Positions 1 through 9,256 are shown, numbered from the stretch's first letter. The stretch: DNA of 64,000 bases from Lachnospiraceae bacterium (GCA_024691425.1 JAILNQ010000016.1:21789-85788), one strand, 5' to 3'. Notes: generated by a model from the letters alone, not told the origin. Program-made: numbers and translations.

Positions 1-737
1 CTTAAAAGTTTTGAAAGTTCCGGGTTGAGACGGATAGCCGGAAGCGCCGAAAAAAAGGATTCAAGGCTTATGATAACGTCTGATATTCTTCCTTCTTCCA
101 TGGCGCGCTCGATCTCTGAAAGCTTATGTGCTCCGCTTATTTCGTACTCACCTGACCGGGTCCTCGTAAGTTTTTCCATGGCGGCGCCGCAGCCGAGCTT
201 CTTTCCGATATCATCGATGAGCGACCTGATATACGTCCCTTTTCCGCATGAGATCTTCATCGTCACATGCGGGCTTTCAAGCTCTGTTATGTCTATCTGG
301 TATATTTTTACCGGAACGCTCTTGCGTTCTACGACCTTTCCGCTCCTGGCCAGGTCATACAGTTTCTTTCCGTCCACCTTTTTTGCGGAATACATCGGCG
401 GGACCTGATCGTAGCCGCCTTCGAATGATTTTACAGCGACTATTATTTCCTCGTTGGTTGACATAACTTCACGTTCTTCCTGGAGAACTCCGGTTACATC
501 GAGCGTATCATACGTCTTTCCGAGGATCATGACGGCTTCGTATTCCTTGTCATGATCAGCGAGCATCTCACAGAGTTTGGTCGCGTTGCCGACACATACC
601 GGCAGGACGCCTTCGGCCATCGGATCGAGAGTTCCCGCATGTCCTATCTTCTTCGTCTTCAGTATGCCGCGAAGGCACGCCACAACGTCATGGCTCGTAT
701 ATCCGCTTTCCTTGTAGATGTTTATGATTCCGTCCAT
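1..737 (-). CDS. truB: tRNA pseudouridine(55) synthase TruB (partial, C-terminus off the window)
   Basis: Converts U55 of the tRNA T-arm to pseudouridine. Translating the minus strand from the ATG at 737-735 gives MDGIINIYKESGYTSHD, then GHAGTLDPMAEGVLPVC, which is the TruB active-site motif with the catalytic Asp in GTLDP. About 245 residues are present, and the reading frame is still open at base 1, so the C-terminal end lies outside the window. The ATG overlaps the TGA of the upstream nrnA gene by one base (TGATG), which suggests translational coupling. It is the last visible gene of the rimP-nusA-infB operon, the usual Firmicute position. Family assignment is certain; only the 3' end is missing. 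Confidence 0.95.
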   Translation of the reverse strand, partial: MDGIINIYKESGYTSHDVVACLRGILKTKKIGHAGTLDPMAEGVLPVCVGNATKLCEMLADHDKEYEAVMILGKTYDTLDVTGVLQEEREVMSTNEEIIVAVKSFEGGYDQVPPMYSAKKVDGKKLYDLARSGKVVERKSVPVKIYQIDITELESPHVTMKISCGKGTYIRSLIDDIGKKLGCGAAMEKLTRTRSGEYEISGAHKLSEIERAMEEGRISDVIISLESFFSALPAIRLNPELSKLL

Positions 738-1687
738 CACTGCATCTGCTTCTCGATCTCACGCGACAGGGCATTGATCACGTCATAATACGTTCCGTTC
801 ATTTCGACGCCTGCTGCCCTCTCGTGGCCTCCGCCTCCGAACATTATGGCTACGGTCGCGACATTGACCTTTCCGCCCGAGCGCATGCTGACTTTGTAGC
901 GCTGCGTGCCGAGTTCATACATGAAGATCGCGACTTCAACGCCTCTTGTGTTCTTGAGCTGATTGACTATGCCGTCGAGATGCTTCGGCAGAACGTTATA
1001 GAACTCCATCATCTTCCTGTCGACCATGCTCACTATGCATTTTCCGTCCATGAACAGGATGCTCTCAAGCAGCGCACGCCCCATGATCTGGTTCTGAACG
1101 TAGGTTTTCTCATAGAAAGTCTCCGAAATGATCTTCGGACCGTCAAATCCGTATTCCACGAGCTCCCCGACTATGTTGAAGCTGTGCCTGCTCATGTTCG
1201 AATACTGGAACACGCCCGAATCATGAACTATCCCGGAGAAAAGACACTCTGCGACCGCTATGTTCATATGTTCCTTTTCGAACGTGTCGAAGAGAACCTC
1301 GCAGGTGCTGCACGCTTCCGGCCTTATCTCGTTGACATCCGCAAAGCCGGGGTTGGTCTCATGGTGGTCGACGCATATGGTCTTGTCGGCGTTCTCGAAA
1401 AAGTACATCGACTCACCGAGCCTGTCGAGCGAGCTCACATCGAGCGCAATGAACAAATCGTACTTCTCCTTCGGCGAATATGTGAGGTTCATCTCATCAT
1501 ACCCCTCTAGATAGGAGAAGATCGTGGGCGGGTTGCTCTCCGTGAACACAGTGACTTTCATATCGGGCCTTGCGTTCTTTAAATAGGCCCGCACTGCGAG
1601 TGTGGAGCTTATGCAGTCCCCGTCGGGCCTTATATGGCCGGCTATGGCGACACTTTTCGCGTTTCCTATTTCCTTAAGAAGGTCCAT
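737..1687 (-). CDS. nrnA: DHH/DHHA1 phosphoesterase, NrnA-type oligoribonuclease / pAp phosphatase
   Basis: A 316-residue DHH superfamily protein, expected to degrade short RNA oligonucleotides (nanoRNA) and possibly 3'-phosphoadenosine 5'-phosphate. Visible motifs are GHIRPDGDCISS near residue 17 (motif I, metal ligands), ALDVSS near 82, the DHH signature in CVDHHETN near 107, and the glycine-rich DHHA1 loop GGGGHERAAG near 285. Length and domain order match NrnA. It sits between rbfA and truB, the normal place in Clostridia, where it links RNA turnover to translation genes. The start ATG at 1687 has a GAGG ribosome site 7 bases upstream. Which substrate is preferred cannot be read from sequence. 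Confidence 0.92.
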   Translation of the reverse strand: MDLLKEIGNAKSVAIAGHIRPDGDCISSTLAVRAYLKNARPDMKVTVFTESNPPTIFSYLEGYDEMNLTYSPKEKYDLFIALDVSSLDRLGESMYFFENADKTICVDHHETNPGFADVNEIRPEACSTCEVLFDTFEKEHMNIAVAECLFSGIVHDSGVFQYSNMSRHSFNIVGELVEYGFDGPKIISETFYEKTYVQNQIMGRALLESILFMDGKCIVSMVDRKMMEFYNVLPKHLDGIVNQLKNTRGVEVAIFMYELGTQRYKVSMRSGGKVNVATVAIMFGGGGHERAAGVEMNGTYYDVINALSREIEKQMQ

Positions 1688-1698
1688 TCATTTTCCTC

Positions 1699-2091
1699 TT
1701 ACTGATCGTCAGGGTTTTCATCCATTTCCCTTGCATGGATAGGGGCCATGACCTCATCGATCTTTGCCGACATGGCCATTCCGTATTCCGTCGAGGTATC
1801 GGATATGAACGTAAGCTCAGGCGTGTTGCGCAGGTTGAGCGTCGTGGCTAGGTGATGCCTGATGAACCCCTCTGCGCGCCTTAAGCCTTCCATCGTTTCA
1901 TTTCTTACCGTCTCGTCACCGAGAACGCTGATATAAACCTTGCACGTCTTTAAGTCCGGTGCGACCTCAACGTCGGTAACGCATGTCATCGGCGCAATGC
2001 GCGGATCTTTTATGCCTCCGCGGATGAGGTTCGCGAGCTCCTTCTGGACCTCTGCGTTTATCCTGGTATTCTTGATACTGTTCTTTCTCAT
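1699..2091 (-). CDS. rbfA: ribosome-binding factor A
   Basis: A 130-residue KH-fold protein that binds the 30S subunit during late 16S rRNA maturation (5' helix 1 region). It shows the expected N-terminus ([23 protein letters not shown]), followed by [20 protein letters not shown] and a C-terminal [13 protein letters not shown] block, all typical of RbfA. The start codon overlaps the end of infB by four bases (ATGA at 2088-2091), so it is very probably translationally coupled to IF-2. The acidic tail after residue 115 is not part of the conserved fold. Confidence 0.95.
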   Translation of the reverse strand: MRKNSIKNTRINAEVQKELANLIRGGIKDPRIAPMTCVTDVEVAPDLKTCKVYISVLGDETVRNETMEGLRRAEGFIRHHLATTLNLRNTPELTFISDTSTEYGMAMSAKIDEVMAPIHAREMDENPDDQ

Positions 2092-4940
2092 TTTCTCGGT
2101 ACCTCAACCATTACATATCCTTCAACGACGTCAAGCTCCGCAAAATCACCGAAATCCTCGAACACGAGTCCGCACTCGAACCCGGCTTTGACTTCCTTGA
2201 CATCATCCTTGAACCTCTTAAGAGACGCGAGCTTTCCTTCGTAGATCTGCTCGCCTTCCCTGTGTATACGGATCAGGCAACCTCTCTGCATTACGCCGTC
2301 GAGCATATATGCACCCGCGATGTTTCCTATGCCGCTCGCCTTGAATATCTGACGTATCTCCGCATGTCCGATGACTTTCTCCTCGAAGATCGGATCGAGC
2401 ATTCCCTTCATGGCATCCTCGACATCCTCGATAGCCTTGTAGATGACATCATAGAGCCTTACATCGACGCCTTCTGTCTCGGCAGTTGCCTTGGCAGTCG
2501 CATCAGGACGTACATTGAATCCGATTATGATCGCGTTGCTCGCGCTCGCAAGGATGACATCCGACTCATTGATCGCGCCTACGCCGCTGTGAATGACTTT
2601 CACGACGACTTCCTCATTAGACAGCTTGAGAAGCGATTCCTTGACCGCCTCGACAGAACCCTGTACATCCGCCTTGATGATGAGGTTGAGTTCCTTGAGG
2701 TTGCCCTCCTGGATCTTGGAGAACAGTCCTTCAAGCGACATCTTCGTTTTCATCTTCGTATCGTCGAGAAGTTTTACCTTGTTCTGTGCTATGAAAGTCT
2801 CCGCGAAGTTCTTCGCTTCCTTATCGGAATCAAGAGATACGAATACTTCTCCGGCTCCCGGAACATCATTGAGTCCGAGTATCTCAACGGGCGTGGAAGG
2901 TCCTGCTTCCTTGACGCGGCGTCCGCTGTCGTCGATCATCGCCCTGACTTTACCGTGGGATGCGCCTGCTGCGATGAAATCACCGACTTTGAGGGTACCC
3001 TTCTGAACGAGAACCGTAGCAACGGGACCGCGGCCCTTATCGAGCTGTGCCTCGATGACCATACCTCTCGCTCTTCTGTTGGCATTCGCCTTGAGCTCAA
3101 GAATATCGCTCGTGAGCAGTATCATCTCGAGCAGTTCCTTGATACCTTCACCGGTCTTTGCCGATACGGGTGCGAATACAGTGCTTCCGCCCCAGTCCTC
3201 GGGAACGAGCTCATACTCGGAAAGCTCCTGCTTAACCCTGTCTATGTTCGCTGAAGGCTTATCTATCTTGTTCACGGCAACAATGATCTCTATGCCTGCT
3301 GCCTTCGCATGGTTTATAGCTTCTATCGTCTGAGGCATTACGCCGTCATCCGCCGCAACAACAAGTATTGCGATATCCGTGGCGTTTGCTCCGCGCATAC
3401 GCATAGCCGTGAAGGCTTCATGTCCGGGCGTATCGAGGAACGTGATGTTCCTGCCGTTGACATTGACGACATATGCACCGATCGCCTGCGTGATTCCGCC
3501 GGCCTCGCCCTCGATGACTTTCGTGTTACGGATAGCATCAAGCAGCGATGTTTTACCATGGTCAACGTGACCCATTACGCATATAACAGGCGGACGGCTT
3601 GTCATTGTTGCAGGATCTTCCTCTTCTTCCTTGAGGAGTTCTTCTATGACATCGACTACGACTTCCTTCTCGCAGAGGATCTCATACTCGACCGCGATCT
3701 CCTCAGCCTCTTCATAAGATATCTCTTCGTTGACGGTAACAACCTTGCCCTGAAGGAACAGCTTCTTGATTATCTGCGAAGACTGGATCTTCATCTTGTC
3801 CGCAAGTTCCTTGATCGTGACTGTCTCAGGAAGAGTGATGACTTTGATCTTCTCCTCTTCAGGCTCGGCCTTCTTCTCAGCAGGACGTACAGGCATCTTA
3901 GTGCCTTTTCCTTTAACCTGCTTTCCGCCCTTGAAACCGTCCTCGTTCTCGTAGATCCGATCCTTCTTGTTCTTATCCTTGGAAGTGTTGCCCTTTCTGT
4001 CGCTGCTTCCCTTGCGCGCGTCCTTCTGGGGATCGCTCGAGGATGCGTTGAAGCTTCTTCCCTGGTTGATTACGATTCCGCCGCGTCTTTCAGGTCTTGC
4101 AGGCCGCTCTCCGCTTCCTGCGGCTCCTGATCCTTTTTCTGCAGTCTGCGGTCTTGCCGGGGTCTGTGGCTGTTTCGGTAATCCAGCACTTCCAGGAGCA
4201 CTGCCATTGCTACCGCTGTTGCTCCCAGCAGGACTGATATCAGTTTTATTAACTTCTGTATTTTCCTTTTTAGGCGTAACGCCTGTTCTACGTAACCGAT
4301 CTCGATCGCCTCCCTGACTGTTCTCTGCTTGTCTTGCCGCTCTTTCCGCGGTAGTAGGTACTGTAGGTCTTATGATTCCTCCGGGACGCTGTCCGGGTCT
4401 CGTCTGGGGAGTTCCCCTTCCGGGTCCCGCAGGTCTTCCCGCGCCCTGAGCATTTCTCTGCGAGGATACGACTATTATCGGTTTCTTCTTCTTGATGGGC
4501 GCTTCTCCTGCCGGTCTTGCTGCCCCGTCGGGCCTCGGCCTCATAGGCGGTCTTGCGGGTGATGCAGCCGATGCAGCCGCGCTTTTTGCGGGTGCCTTCT
4601 CTGCTGCCGGTTTTTCTGCAGCCGCGTTTTCTGCGGGTGCTGCAGGCGCCTTTTTTACAGGTGCCTTTTCTGCATTTTCTGCGGGTGATGCAGCCGCGTT
4701 TTCTGCGGGTGATGCAGCCGCGTTTTCTGCGGGTGCTGCGGGTGCGGCCTTCTTTTCAGGCTTCGCTTCAGCTGAGGGCGCGCCTTTTGAAAGCTTCTTT
4801 CTGACTGCTTCAGCCTGATCGTCCTCAAGTCCTGATGAAGCGGTCTTTCCTTCTATGCCGATATCTGCAAGAGCAGATATGACATCACTGCTTTTTATGT
4901 CAAATTCCTTTGCGATTTCGTGTACTTTTACTTTTGCCAT
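2088..4940 (-). CDS. infB: translation initiation factor IF-2
   Basis: A 950-residue GTPase that delivers initiator tRNA to the 30S subunit. An IF2_N domain covers residues 1-50. A long low-complexity linker (about 50-350) rich in Ala, Pro, Glu and Lys follows, with repeated PAENAAAS units. A second IF2_N domain lies near 370-425, then the G domain with G1 [10 protein letters not shown]2 [10 protein letters not shown]3 DTPGHEAF and G4 NKID, and the two C-terminal domains. The first 13 bases overlap the end of the upstream L7Ae-type gene, consistent with co-translation. The linker contains two exact 24-bp tandem copies. Otherwise a normal clostridial IF-2. Confidence 0.98.
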   Translation of the reverse strand: MAKVKVHEIAKEFDIKSSDVISALADIGIEGKTASSGLEDDQAEAVRKKLSKGAPSAEAKPEKKAAPAAPAENAAASPAENAAASPAENAEKAPVKKAPAAPAENAAAEKPAAEKAPAKSAAASAASPARPPMRPRPDGAARPAGEAPIKKKKPIIVVSSQRNAQGAGRPAGPGRGTPQTRPGQRPGGIIRPTVPTTAERAARQAENSQGGDRDRLRRTGVTPKKENTEVNKTDISPAGSNSGSNGSAPGSAGLPKQPQTPARPQTAEKGSGAAGSGERPARPERRGGIVINQGRSFNASSSDPQKDARKGSSDRKGNTSKDKNKKDRIYENEDGFKGGKQVKGKGTKMPVRPAEKKAEPEEEKIKVITLPETVTIKELADKMKIQSSQIIKKLFLQGKVVTVNEEISYEEAEEIAVEYEILCEKEVVVDVIEELLKEEEEDPATMTSRPPVICVMGHVDHGKTSLLDAIRNTKVIEGEAGGITQAIGAYVVNVNGRNITFLDTPGHEAFTAMRMRGANATDIAILVVAADDGVMPQTIEAINHAKAAGIEIIVAVNKIDKPSANIDRVKQELSEYELVPEDWGGSTVFAPVSAKTGEGIKELLEMILLTSDILELKANANRRARGMVIEAQLDKGRGPVATVLVQKGTLKVGDFIAAGASHGKVRAMIDDSGRRVKEAGPSTPVEILGLNDVPGAGEVFVSLDSDKEAKNFAETFIAQNKVKLLDDTKMKTKMSLEGLFSKIQEGNLKELNLIIKADVQGSVEAVKESLLKLSNEEVVVKVIHSGVGAINESDVILASASNAIIIGFNVRPDATAKATAETEGVDVRLYDVIYKAIEDVEDAMKGMLDPIFEEKVIGHAEIRQIFKASGIGNIAGAYMLDGVMQRGCLIRIHREGEQIYEGKLASLKRFKDDVKEVKAGFECGLVFEDFGDFAELDVVEGYVMVEVPRK
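4681..4728. repeat. two perfect 24-bp tandem copies inside infB
   Basis: The 24-bp unit starting gcgggtgatgcagccgcg occurs at 4681-4704 and again, identical, at 4705-4728; degenerate relatives flank both sides. Each copy encodes one PAENAAAS unit in the disordered IF-2 linker. The length is a multiple of three, so copy-number change keeps the reading frame. Confidence 0.85.
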
Positions 4941-5260
4941 ATATCACTACCTCCGTTTGGTGCCGTTTTACTCTGAATCTGCGTGGCAAGTCCTGCATCC
5001 ACTATGCTGAGCGACGCGCGGAACTCCTTGCCTATCGCATGTCCGATCGTCTCCTTGTCCGAATACTCAAGGTACGGAACATTGTGAAAACCGCACATGC
5101 TGCTGAACTTTTTCCTTGTATTCTCGGAAGCGTCTTTGGCAACGATGCAGAGATGGGATTTCCCCTCCTTGATCGTGGTCTCGGTAAGAAATTCACCGCT
5201 CTTGACGAATCCGGCCTTCTGGGCAAGTCCCAGAAGCTGCAATACTGGATCAGGTCTCAT
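4928..5260 (-). CDS. rplGA: L7Ae/L30e family ribosomal protein (YlxQ-like)
   Basis: A 110-residue L7Ae-fold RNA-binding protein, expected to recognise kink-turn RNA and to associate with the ribosome. The segment [16 protein letters not shown] near residue 8 and the following [16 protein letters not shown] block are typical of the YlxQ group, which Firmicutes carry between nusA and infB. The start lies only 3 bases after the nusA stop, with AGGAG about 10 bases upstream inside nusA, and its end overlaps infB by 13 bases. The usual partner gene ylxR is not present next to it. The exact cellular role of YlxQ proteins is not well settled. Confidence 0.85.
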   Translation of the reverse strand: MRPDPVLQLLGLAQKAGFVKSGEFLTETTIKEGKSHLCIVAKDASENTRKKFSSMCGFHNVPYLEYSDKETIGHAIGKEFRASLSIVDAGLATQIQSKTAPNGGSDIWQK

Positions 5261-5263
5261 TGT

Positions 5264-6550
5264 TTACTGCTCCTTACCTTCTGCAGATTCTTCAGCCTCC
5301 CCGGCAGCTTCTGCGGGTTCTTCTTCGGCATATTCCTCTTCAGCGTATTCGCCTTCAGCATACTCACCCTCGGCGTATTCGCCTTCGGCGTACTCACCTT
5401 CTTCGTAGTAGCCGTCCTCGTACTCGCCGTCTTCGTATCCCTCATCCTCATCATAGTAATCCTCGAGACGGAAGCCCGGAGTATCCTTGGCCTGAGTCTC
5501 TGACTTGATGTCGATCTTGAATCCTGTGAGCTTTGCCGCAAGCCTTGCGTTCTGGCCTTCCTTACCTATGGCAAGTGAAAGCTGATCATCGGGAACGACG
5601 ACCTTGGCCGATTTTTCATCGCTGTCGGCGATGACGAATACGACCTTCGCGGGTGAAAGCGCATTCTCTATAAGAATACCGGGGTTGTCATCCCAGCAGA
5701 TGATATCTATCTTCTCGCCGCGGAGCTCATCGACAACGGCATTTACCCTTGTTCCGTTCATTCCTACGCAGGCGCCGACAGGATCGACATCCGGATTGTT
5801 AGACCAGACTGCCATCTTCGTACGGCTTCCTGCCTCACGGGCTATCGACTTGATTTCAACGCTTCCGTCCCTGATCTCTGAAACCTCGGCCTCGAACAGG
5901 CACTTTACAAGGTACGGATGCGTACGTGAAACGGAAATCCTCGGTCCGCGTGTGTTGTCCTTGACTTCTACGACATAAACCTTGACGCGGTCATTGATCC
6001 TGAGCGTCTCCCTCGGTATCTGCTCTGACTCGGGCAGGAATGCATCTGCCTTTCCGAGATCTATGCAAACGTTCCTTCCGACATATCTCTGAACAACGCC
6101 GGTAACAACGCTTCTTTCCTTATCCTTGAACGTCTTGACGACAACCGAACGCTCCTCTTCACGGATCTTCTGAAGAATGACGTTTTTCGCATTAGTCGTA
6201 GCGATACGTCCGAAATCCTTGCTCTCTATCTCAACGTCAACAACATCGCCGACCTTGACGCCGGGCTGAATCTTCTTTGCTTCTTCCTTAGCGATCTCAG
6301 CGACATTGTCCTCAGGCTTCATGACAACGGTCTTCTGTGCGAAAACCTTGAACTTGCCGGTCTCCCTGTCTATCTCGACGCGCATGTTGTCGGATCTTCC
6401 GAAATGCTGCTTGCACGCCGTGAGAAGTGAGGTCTCGATTGCTTCGAACATCGTCTCCTTGCTGATGTCCTTCTCCTTCTCCAGTATCTCAAGAGCCAGT
6501 AAGAGCTCTTTTCCGCTGTCTTCCTTCTGCTGAACTTCCTTCTTTGCCAT
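5264..6550 (-). CDS. nusA: transcription termination/antitermination factor NusA with acidic repeat tail
   Basis: A 428-residue elongation factor that binds RNA polymerase and nascent RNA and modulates pausing and termination. Residues 1-125 are the polymerase-binding N-domain, 135-200 the S1 domain, 225-285 KH1 (GACVGMNGTRVNAV) and 300-348 KH2 (SLAIGKEGQNARLAAKLTG). After residue 365 the protein continues into a strongly acidic tail with four successive EGEYA pentapeptides (about 384-403) and then EEEYAEEE. Low-complexity tails vary between species and this one is not a known domain. The start has a good AAGGAG site in the rimP-nusA gap. The L7Ae-type gene follows directly. Confidence 0.97.
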   Translation of the reverse strand: MAKKEVQQKEDSGKELLLALEILEKEKDISKETMFEAIETSLLTACKQHFGRSDNMRVEIDRETGKFKVFAQKTVVMKPEDNVAEIAKEEAKKIQPGVKVGDVVDVEIESKDFGRIATTNAKNVILQKIREEERSVVVKTFKDKERSVVTGVVQRYVGRNVCIDLGKADAFLPESEQIPRETLRINDRVKVYVVEVKDNTRGPRISVSRTHPYLVKCLFEAEVSEIRDGSVEIKSIAREAGSRTKMAVWSNNPDVDPVGACVGMNGTRVNAVVDELRGEKIDIICWDDNPGILIENALSPAKVVFVIADSDEKSAKVVVPDDQLSLAIGKEGQNARLAAKLTGFKIDIKSETQAKDTPGFRLEDYYDEDEGYEDGEYEDGYYEEGEYAEGEYAEGEYAEGEYAEEEYAEEEPAEAAGEAEESAEGKEQ

Positions 6551-6624
6551 TTTTATTCTCCTTTATATTTGATCTGAGAGAAACGGTCTGTCCGCTCTCA
6601 ATTAAATAACACTGTTATCTATCA

Positions 6625-7089
6625 TCAGAAATCAACCGAAAGCTTCACTGCAGCTATATCGCTGCGGTCAAATGATCTTGGTCCGCCGCTTCCGGTTATC
6701 GTGACTGTTCCCTTATCGAATGCCTCAAGCGTTCCTGAAATCTCCTTCGAGCCGTCGACCGGCTTGTAGAACTTGATGTCTACGTCCCGTCCGATGCTCA
6801 TCTCGAACTCCCTGTCCTTTACGAGCTTGCGTCCTAGTCCCGGAGAGCTGACTTCGAGTGTGTACGCTTCTTCGATGAAATCATCCGCATCAAGCCCGTC
6901 AGAGAGCTTCCTCGATACGTCCACGCAGTCATCTATGGTGATGCCGCCCTCTTTGTCTATGTAAACGCGCAGGTAGTATTCCCCGGCTTCCTTTACATAT
7001 TCGACATCCCACAGAACGAATCCCGATTCATCAATTATCGGCATCAGGAGCTCTTCGGTACGGTTTTCAATGTTTTCCTTCTTGCCCAT
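6625..7089 (-). CDS. rimP: ribosome maturation factor RimP
   Basis: A 154-residue factor needed for 30S subunit assembly. The N-terminal part (IIDESGFVLWDVEYVKEAG..LRVYIDKEGG) and the motif LEVSSPGLGRKL near residue 90 are RimP hallmarks. I place the start at ATG 7089 rather than at upstream in-frame codons, because AGGAGGGG lies 7-10 bases before it and the upstream extension has no RimP similarity. It heads the operon; a TTGCAT/TAGTAT promoter and a 12-bp hairpin lie in its leader. Confidence 0.95.
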   Translation of the reverse strand: MGKKENIENRTEELLMPIIDESGFVLWDVEYVKEAGEYYLRVYIDKEGGITIDDCVDVSRKLSDGLDADDFIEEAYTLEVSSPGLGRKLVKDREFEMSIGRDVDIKFYKPVDGSKEISGTLEAFDKGTVTITGSGGPRSFDRSDIAAVKLSVDF

Positions 7090-7145
7090 CTTACATCCCC
7101 TCCTGTCTGGCAAGGTCTTCTCCCCCCCTACCTGCATAATACGCA

Positions 7146-7175
7146 ATGAAGTGAGCTACGGGCAGCTCACTTCAT
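7146..7175 (-). promoter_or_regulatory. perfect 12-bp stem-loop in the rimP operon leader
   Basis: Arms at 7146-7157 and 7164-7175 are fully complementary, with a six-base loop (acgggc on the plus strand). It falls about 18 bases after the predicted start of the rimP transcript and some 55 bases before the start codon. No T-run follows on the minus strand, so it is not a simple terminator; a 5' mRNA-stability or protein-binding element is possible. It is also downstream of the suhB stop codon and could mark a processed 3' end. Confidence 0.6.
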
Positions 7176-7199
7176 ACCTAAAACCATATTACATTCTGT

Positions 7200-7228
7200 A
7201 TACTAGCACCATGATAAAAATAATGCAA
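7200..7228 (-). promoter_or_regulatory. sigma-A type promoter of the rimP-nusA-infB operon
   Basis: On the minus strand TTGCAT (7228-7223) is separated by exactly 17 bases from TAGTAT (7205-7200). The start point would be near 7193, giving a leader of about 100 bases. The position, just after the suhB gene and before rimP, suits the operon promoter. Confidence 0.7.
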
Positions 7229-7248
7229 GACTTTTTTGCTTCTTATAT

Positions 7249-8034
7249 TTATTTCATAAGCAGACAATCAGGTATCGACTCAACGCCCCTTGAACGGCAT
7301 ATCGCTGACGTCTGTCCGCAGTACGAAAGCGGCTCGCCCTTCGCATCGGTAAGAGTGCACCCTGCTTCCTCGGCGATGAGAGCGGCAGCGGCGTAGTCCC
7401 AGATCTGCACTCTCAGTTCGAAATATATGGCGCATCTGCCTGAAGCAACGCAGCACATATCCCATGCAGCGGTTCCCGAACGCCTTATGTCGACGCACTG
7501 CGGAAGAAGCTTCGTTGCCATTTCCATCGTCATGTTTCTCAGCTCCTCATAGTAAGGCGCCGTACCGAACACTGCAAGCGACTCGGAAAGAGGAGCCGTA
7601 TCCGACATGAATCTTTCTCCGTTAAGATATGCGCCTTCGCCTTTTACGGCGCTATACATCTCACGGCTGAACGGATTGTAGACTACTCCGACAACCGGCT
7701 TTCCATCCTTTAAAAGCGCGATGGATATGACCGACGGTCTGTATCCGAAAATGAAATTGCTCGTGCCGTCTATCGGATCTATGACGAAAACGTATCCGCT
7801 TCTCATCTTTTCAGTGAACACGTCCTGGCCGTCCTCTTCACCGAGGAACTGTGCGTCTTCTATGATCTCTTTCATCTTTCCGATCAGGAACTCCTGGATC
7901 TTCTCGTCCGTTTCAGTGCAGAAATTCGCATGCCCTGATTTTTCCATCACCTTCGCTCCGGTGGCATTAAGCATAATATCTCCGGCCGCCTTCGCGGCTT
8001 CTTTGATCTTTTCAGCATACTCCAGCTCTCTCAT
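7249..8034 (-). CDS. suhB: inositol monophosphatase family protein (SuhB-like)
   Basis: A 261-residue Mg-dependent phosphatase of the inositol monophosphatase fold, likely acting on inositol-1-phosphate, a related sugar phosphate or a nucleotide. Metal-site motifs are complete: GEED near residue 65, DPIDGTSNF near 86-94 and the C-terminal WDYAA near 209. I use ATG 8034 because GTGAGGAG sits just upstream; the in-frame GTG at 8049 is itself part of that ribosome site. The gene follows an SH3b surface-protein gene that ends in a terminator, so it may be separately transcribed. The substrate cannot be decided from sequence; some SuhB proteins have regulatory roles with NusA-containing complexes. 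Confidence 0.88.
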   Translation of the reverse strand: MRELEYAEKIKEAAKAAGDIMLNATGAKVMEKSGHANFCTETDEKIQEFLIGKMKEIIEDAQFLGEEDGQDVFTEKMRSGYVFVIDPIDGTSNFIFGYRPSVISIALLKDGKPVVGVVYNPFSREMYSAVKGEGAYLNGERFMSDTAPLSESLAVFGTAPYYEELRNMTMEMATKLLPQCVDIRRSGTAAWDMCCVASGRCAIYFELRVQIWDYAAAALIAEEAGCTLTDAKGEPLSYCGQTSAICRSRGVESIPDCLLMK

Positions 8035-8069
8035 AATATATCTCCTCACAGATTATCTTATTCCCTCAT

Positions 8070-8102
8070 AAAAATCATGAGACCGGAATCGCTCCCGGTC
8101 TC
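8070..8102 (-). terminator. intrinsic terminator after the SH3b surface-protein gene
   Basis: Stem GAGACCGG/CCGGTCTC (8079-8086 with 8095-8102) with an 8-base loop. On the minus strand it is followed by a short spacer and five T residues (plus-strand A run 8070-8074). It lies directly downstream of the gene ending at 8128. Confidence 0.75.
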
Positions 8103-8127
8103 CATGAAATATGATCGTCTGTAAATG

Positions 8128-9189
8128 TTAACGAAGTCCCTTCTGTTTGAGCAGGTTCTCAAGCTCCGTGGCGTTGTGGTGAAGAACGTATTCCTTTGCT
8201 TCCTCATCCGAACCTGATTCGGTAGCCCATCTCCACTCATCGAGAAGTGCCTTGTACTCTGCCGCGTTGACCTGAAGACCATTGAGGTTGTATCCTGCCG
8301 CCGCTGCTGCTGCCGCTGCCTCTGCAGCTGCTGCCGCCTCTGCCGCTGCTGCTTCTGCCGCAGCCGCCGCAGCCTTAGCTTCGGCTTCTTCCTTCGTCTG
8401 GGTAGCGCCTGTCTCGTTGTTGTTACCCTCCGTGTTCTCCTCGGTCTTCTTTTCTTCCTTCTTCTCTTCCTTCTTGGTTTCTTCTTTCTTATCTTCCTCG
8501 GTAGGACCCTGCTGGTACTCTTCCTCGGAGATCTCTGTCAGGAACTCGGTTTTCATGTATCCGTCCTGACCTTTGTACATGATGTGCGTCCAGTCTTCAA
8601 CATCCTCAACCTTTTCGAACATGTCGCCCTTCTTAGCCTTGCCGAGGACATCTCCGTCCGTGCTGTTCGTTGATCTGATGTTTACGTCATCGCCGGTGGA
8701 CTTAACGTATTTCTTAACAGCTGCCGCTGCCTCGGCTTCTGCCGCCGCAACCTCGGCTTCCTCTGCGGCCTTCTGGGCTTCTGCCTGAGCTGCCGCTTCT
8801 GCCTGCGCACGTGCAACGGAATCAACAATGCTGAATGTGAGAACCTGGCTCTTTATGCCCTTGCACTCGACATACACCGTAACATTGCCTTCTGACATAC
8901 CCGTCGTCAGGACTGCCTTCCCGTTATCCTTTATCTCAAATGAGCTTGTAGGATCATCAACAACGGCTGTCGCCTTTTTAATGCTCGCCGATCCCGGTGT
9001 GGTCTTGATCGTGAACGAGTACTGCGTACCGACTTCAAGCGATGTTTCCGAAAACTCCGGCTGAAGCTGTATGTTCTTCAGCTTCTTCGACGCGGAAACA
9101 AGATAAACACTTCCGCCGATCACGAGAAGAGCGATCAGAACCGCAAACACGAAGATCAGAATTCTGATGATACTGTTTTGTTTTCTCAC
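8128..9189 (-). CDS. membrane-anchored SH3b-domain protein with Ala- and Glu-rich linkers
   Basis: A 353-residue predicted surface protein. Residues 10-32 form one N-terminal membrane segment (signal anchor). Residues 40-125 look like an Ig-like beta domain. A stretch rich in Ala/Glu near 128-160 is probably a coiled coil. A bacterial SH3 domain (DDVNIRSTNSTDGDVLG...WTHIMYKGQDGYMKTEFL) covers about 165-225. A Lys/Glu-rich then poly-Ala linker follows, and the last 55 residues form a small helical domain. SH3b domains usually bind cell-wall peptide, so a cell-wall-associated role is inferred. The start is GTG at 9189, with AAAGGAG 8 bases upstream. I do not recognise a named family for the whole protein. 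Confidence 0.75.
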   Translation of the reverse strand: MRKQNSIIRILIFVFAVLIALLVIGGSVYLVSASKKLKNIQLQPEFSETSLEVGTQYSFTIKTTPGSASIKKATAVVDDPTSSFEIKDNGKAVLTTGMSEGNVTVYVECKGIKSQVLTFSIVDSVARAQAEAAAQAEAQKAAEEAEVAAAEAEAAAAVKKYVKSTGDDVNIRSTNSTDGDVLGKAKKGDMFEKVEDVEDWTHIMYKGQDGYMKTEFLTEISEEEYQQGPTEEDKKEETKKEEKKEEKKTEENTEGNNNETGATQTKEEAEAKAAAAAAEAAAAEAAAAAEAAAAAAAAGYNLNGLQVNAAEYKALLDEWRWATESGSDEEAKEYVLHHNATELENLLKQKGLR

Positions 9190-9256
9190 GTTATTTCTCC
9201 TTTGAAAATGTTCATATATGAAATGTTCTCTTACAGATCATTACATCCGACATAAT

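Noticed and set aside
824..1510. 228-codon plus-strand frame opposite nrnA.
   Set aside because: Shadow of the DHH phosphoesterase; no similarity to any family and no start signals.
2262..4130. Long open frames on the plus strand (330 and 273 codons) opposite infB.
   Set aside because: They are antisense shadows of a well-conserved GTPase gene, have no ribosome sites and translate to low-quality, Arg/Asp-rich sequence without motifs.
8282..8569. Plus-strand Ala/Ser-rich frame and GCC/GCT-like repeats.
   Set aside because: Complement of poly-Ala coding DNA in the SH3b surface-protein gene; not a separate repeat element or gene.
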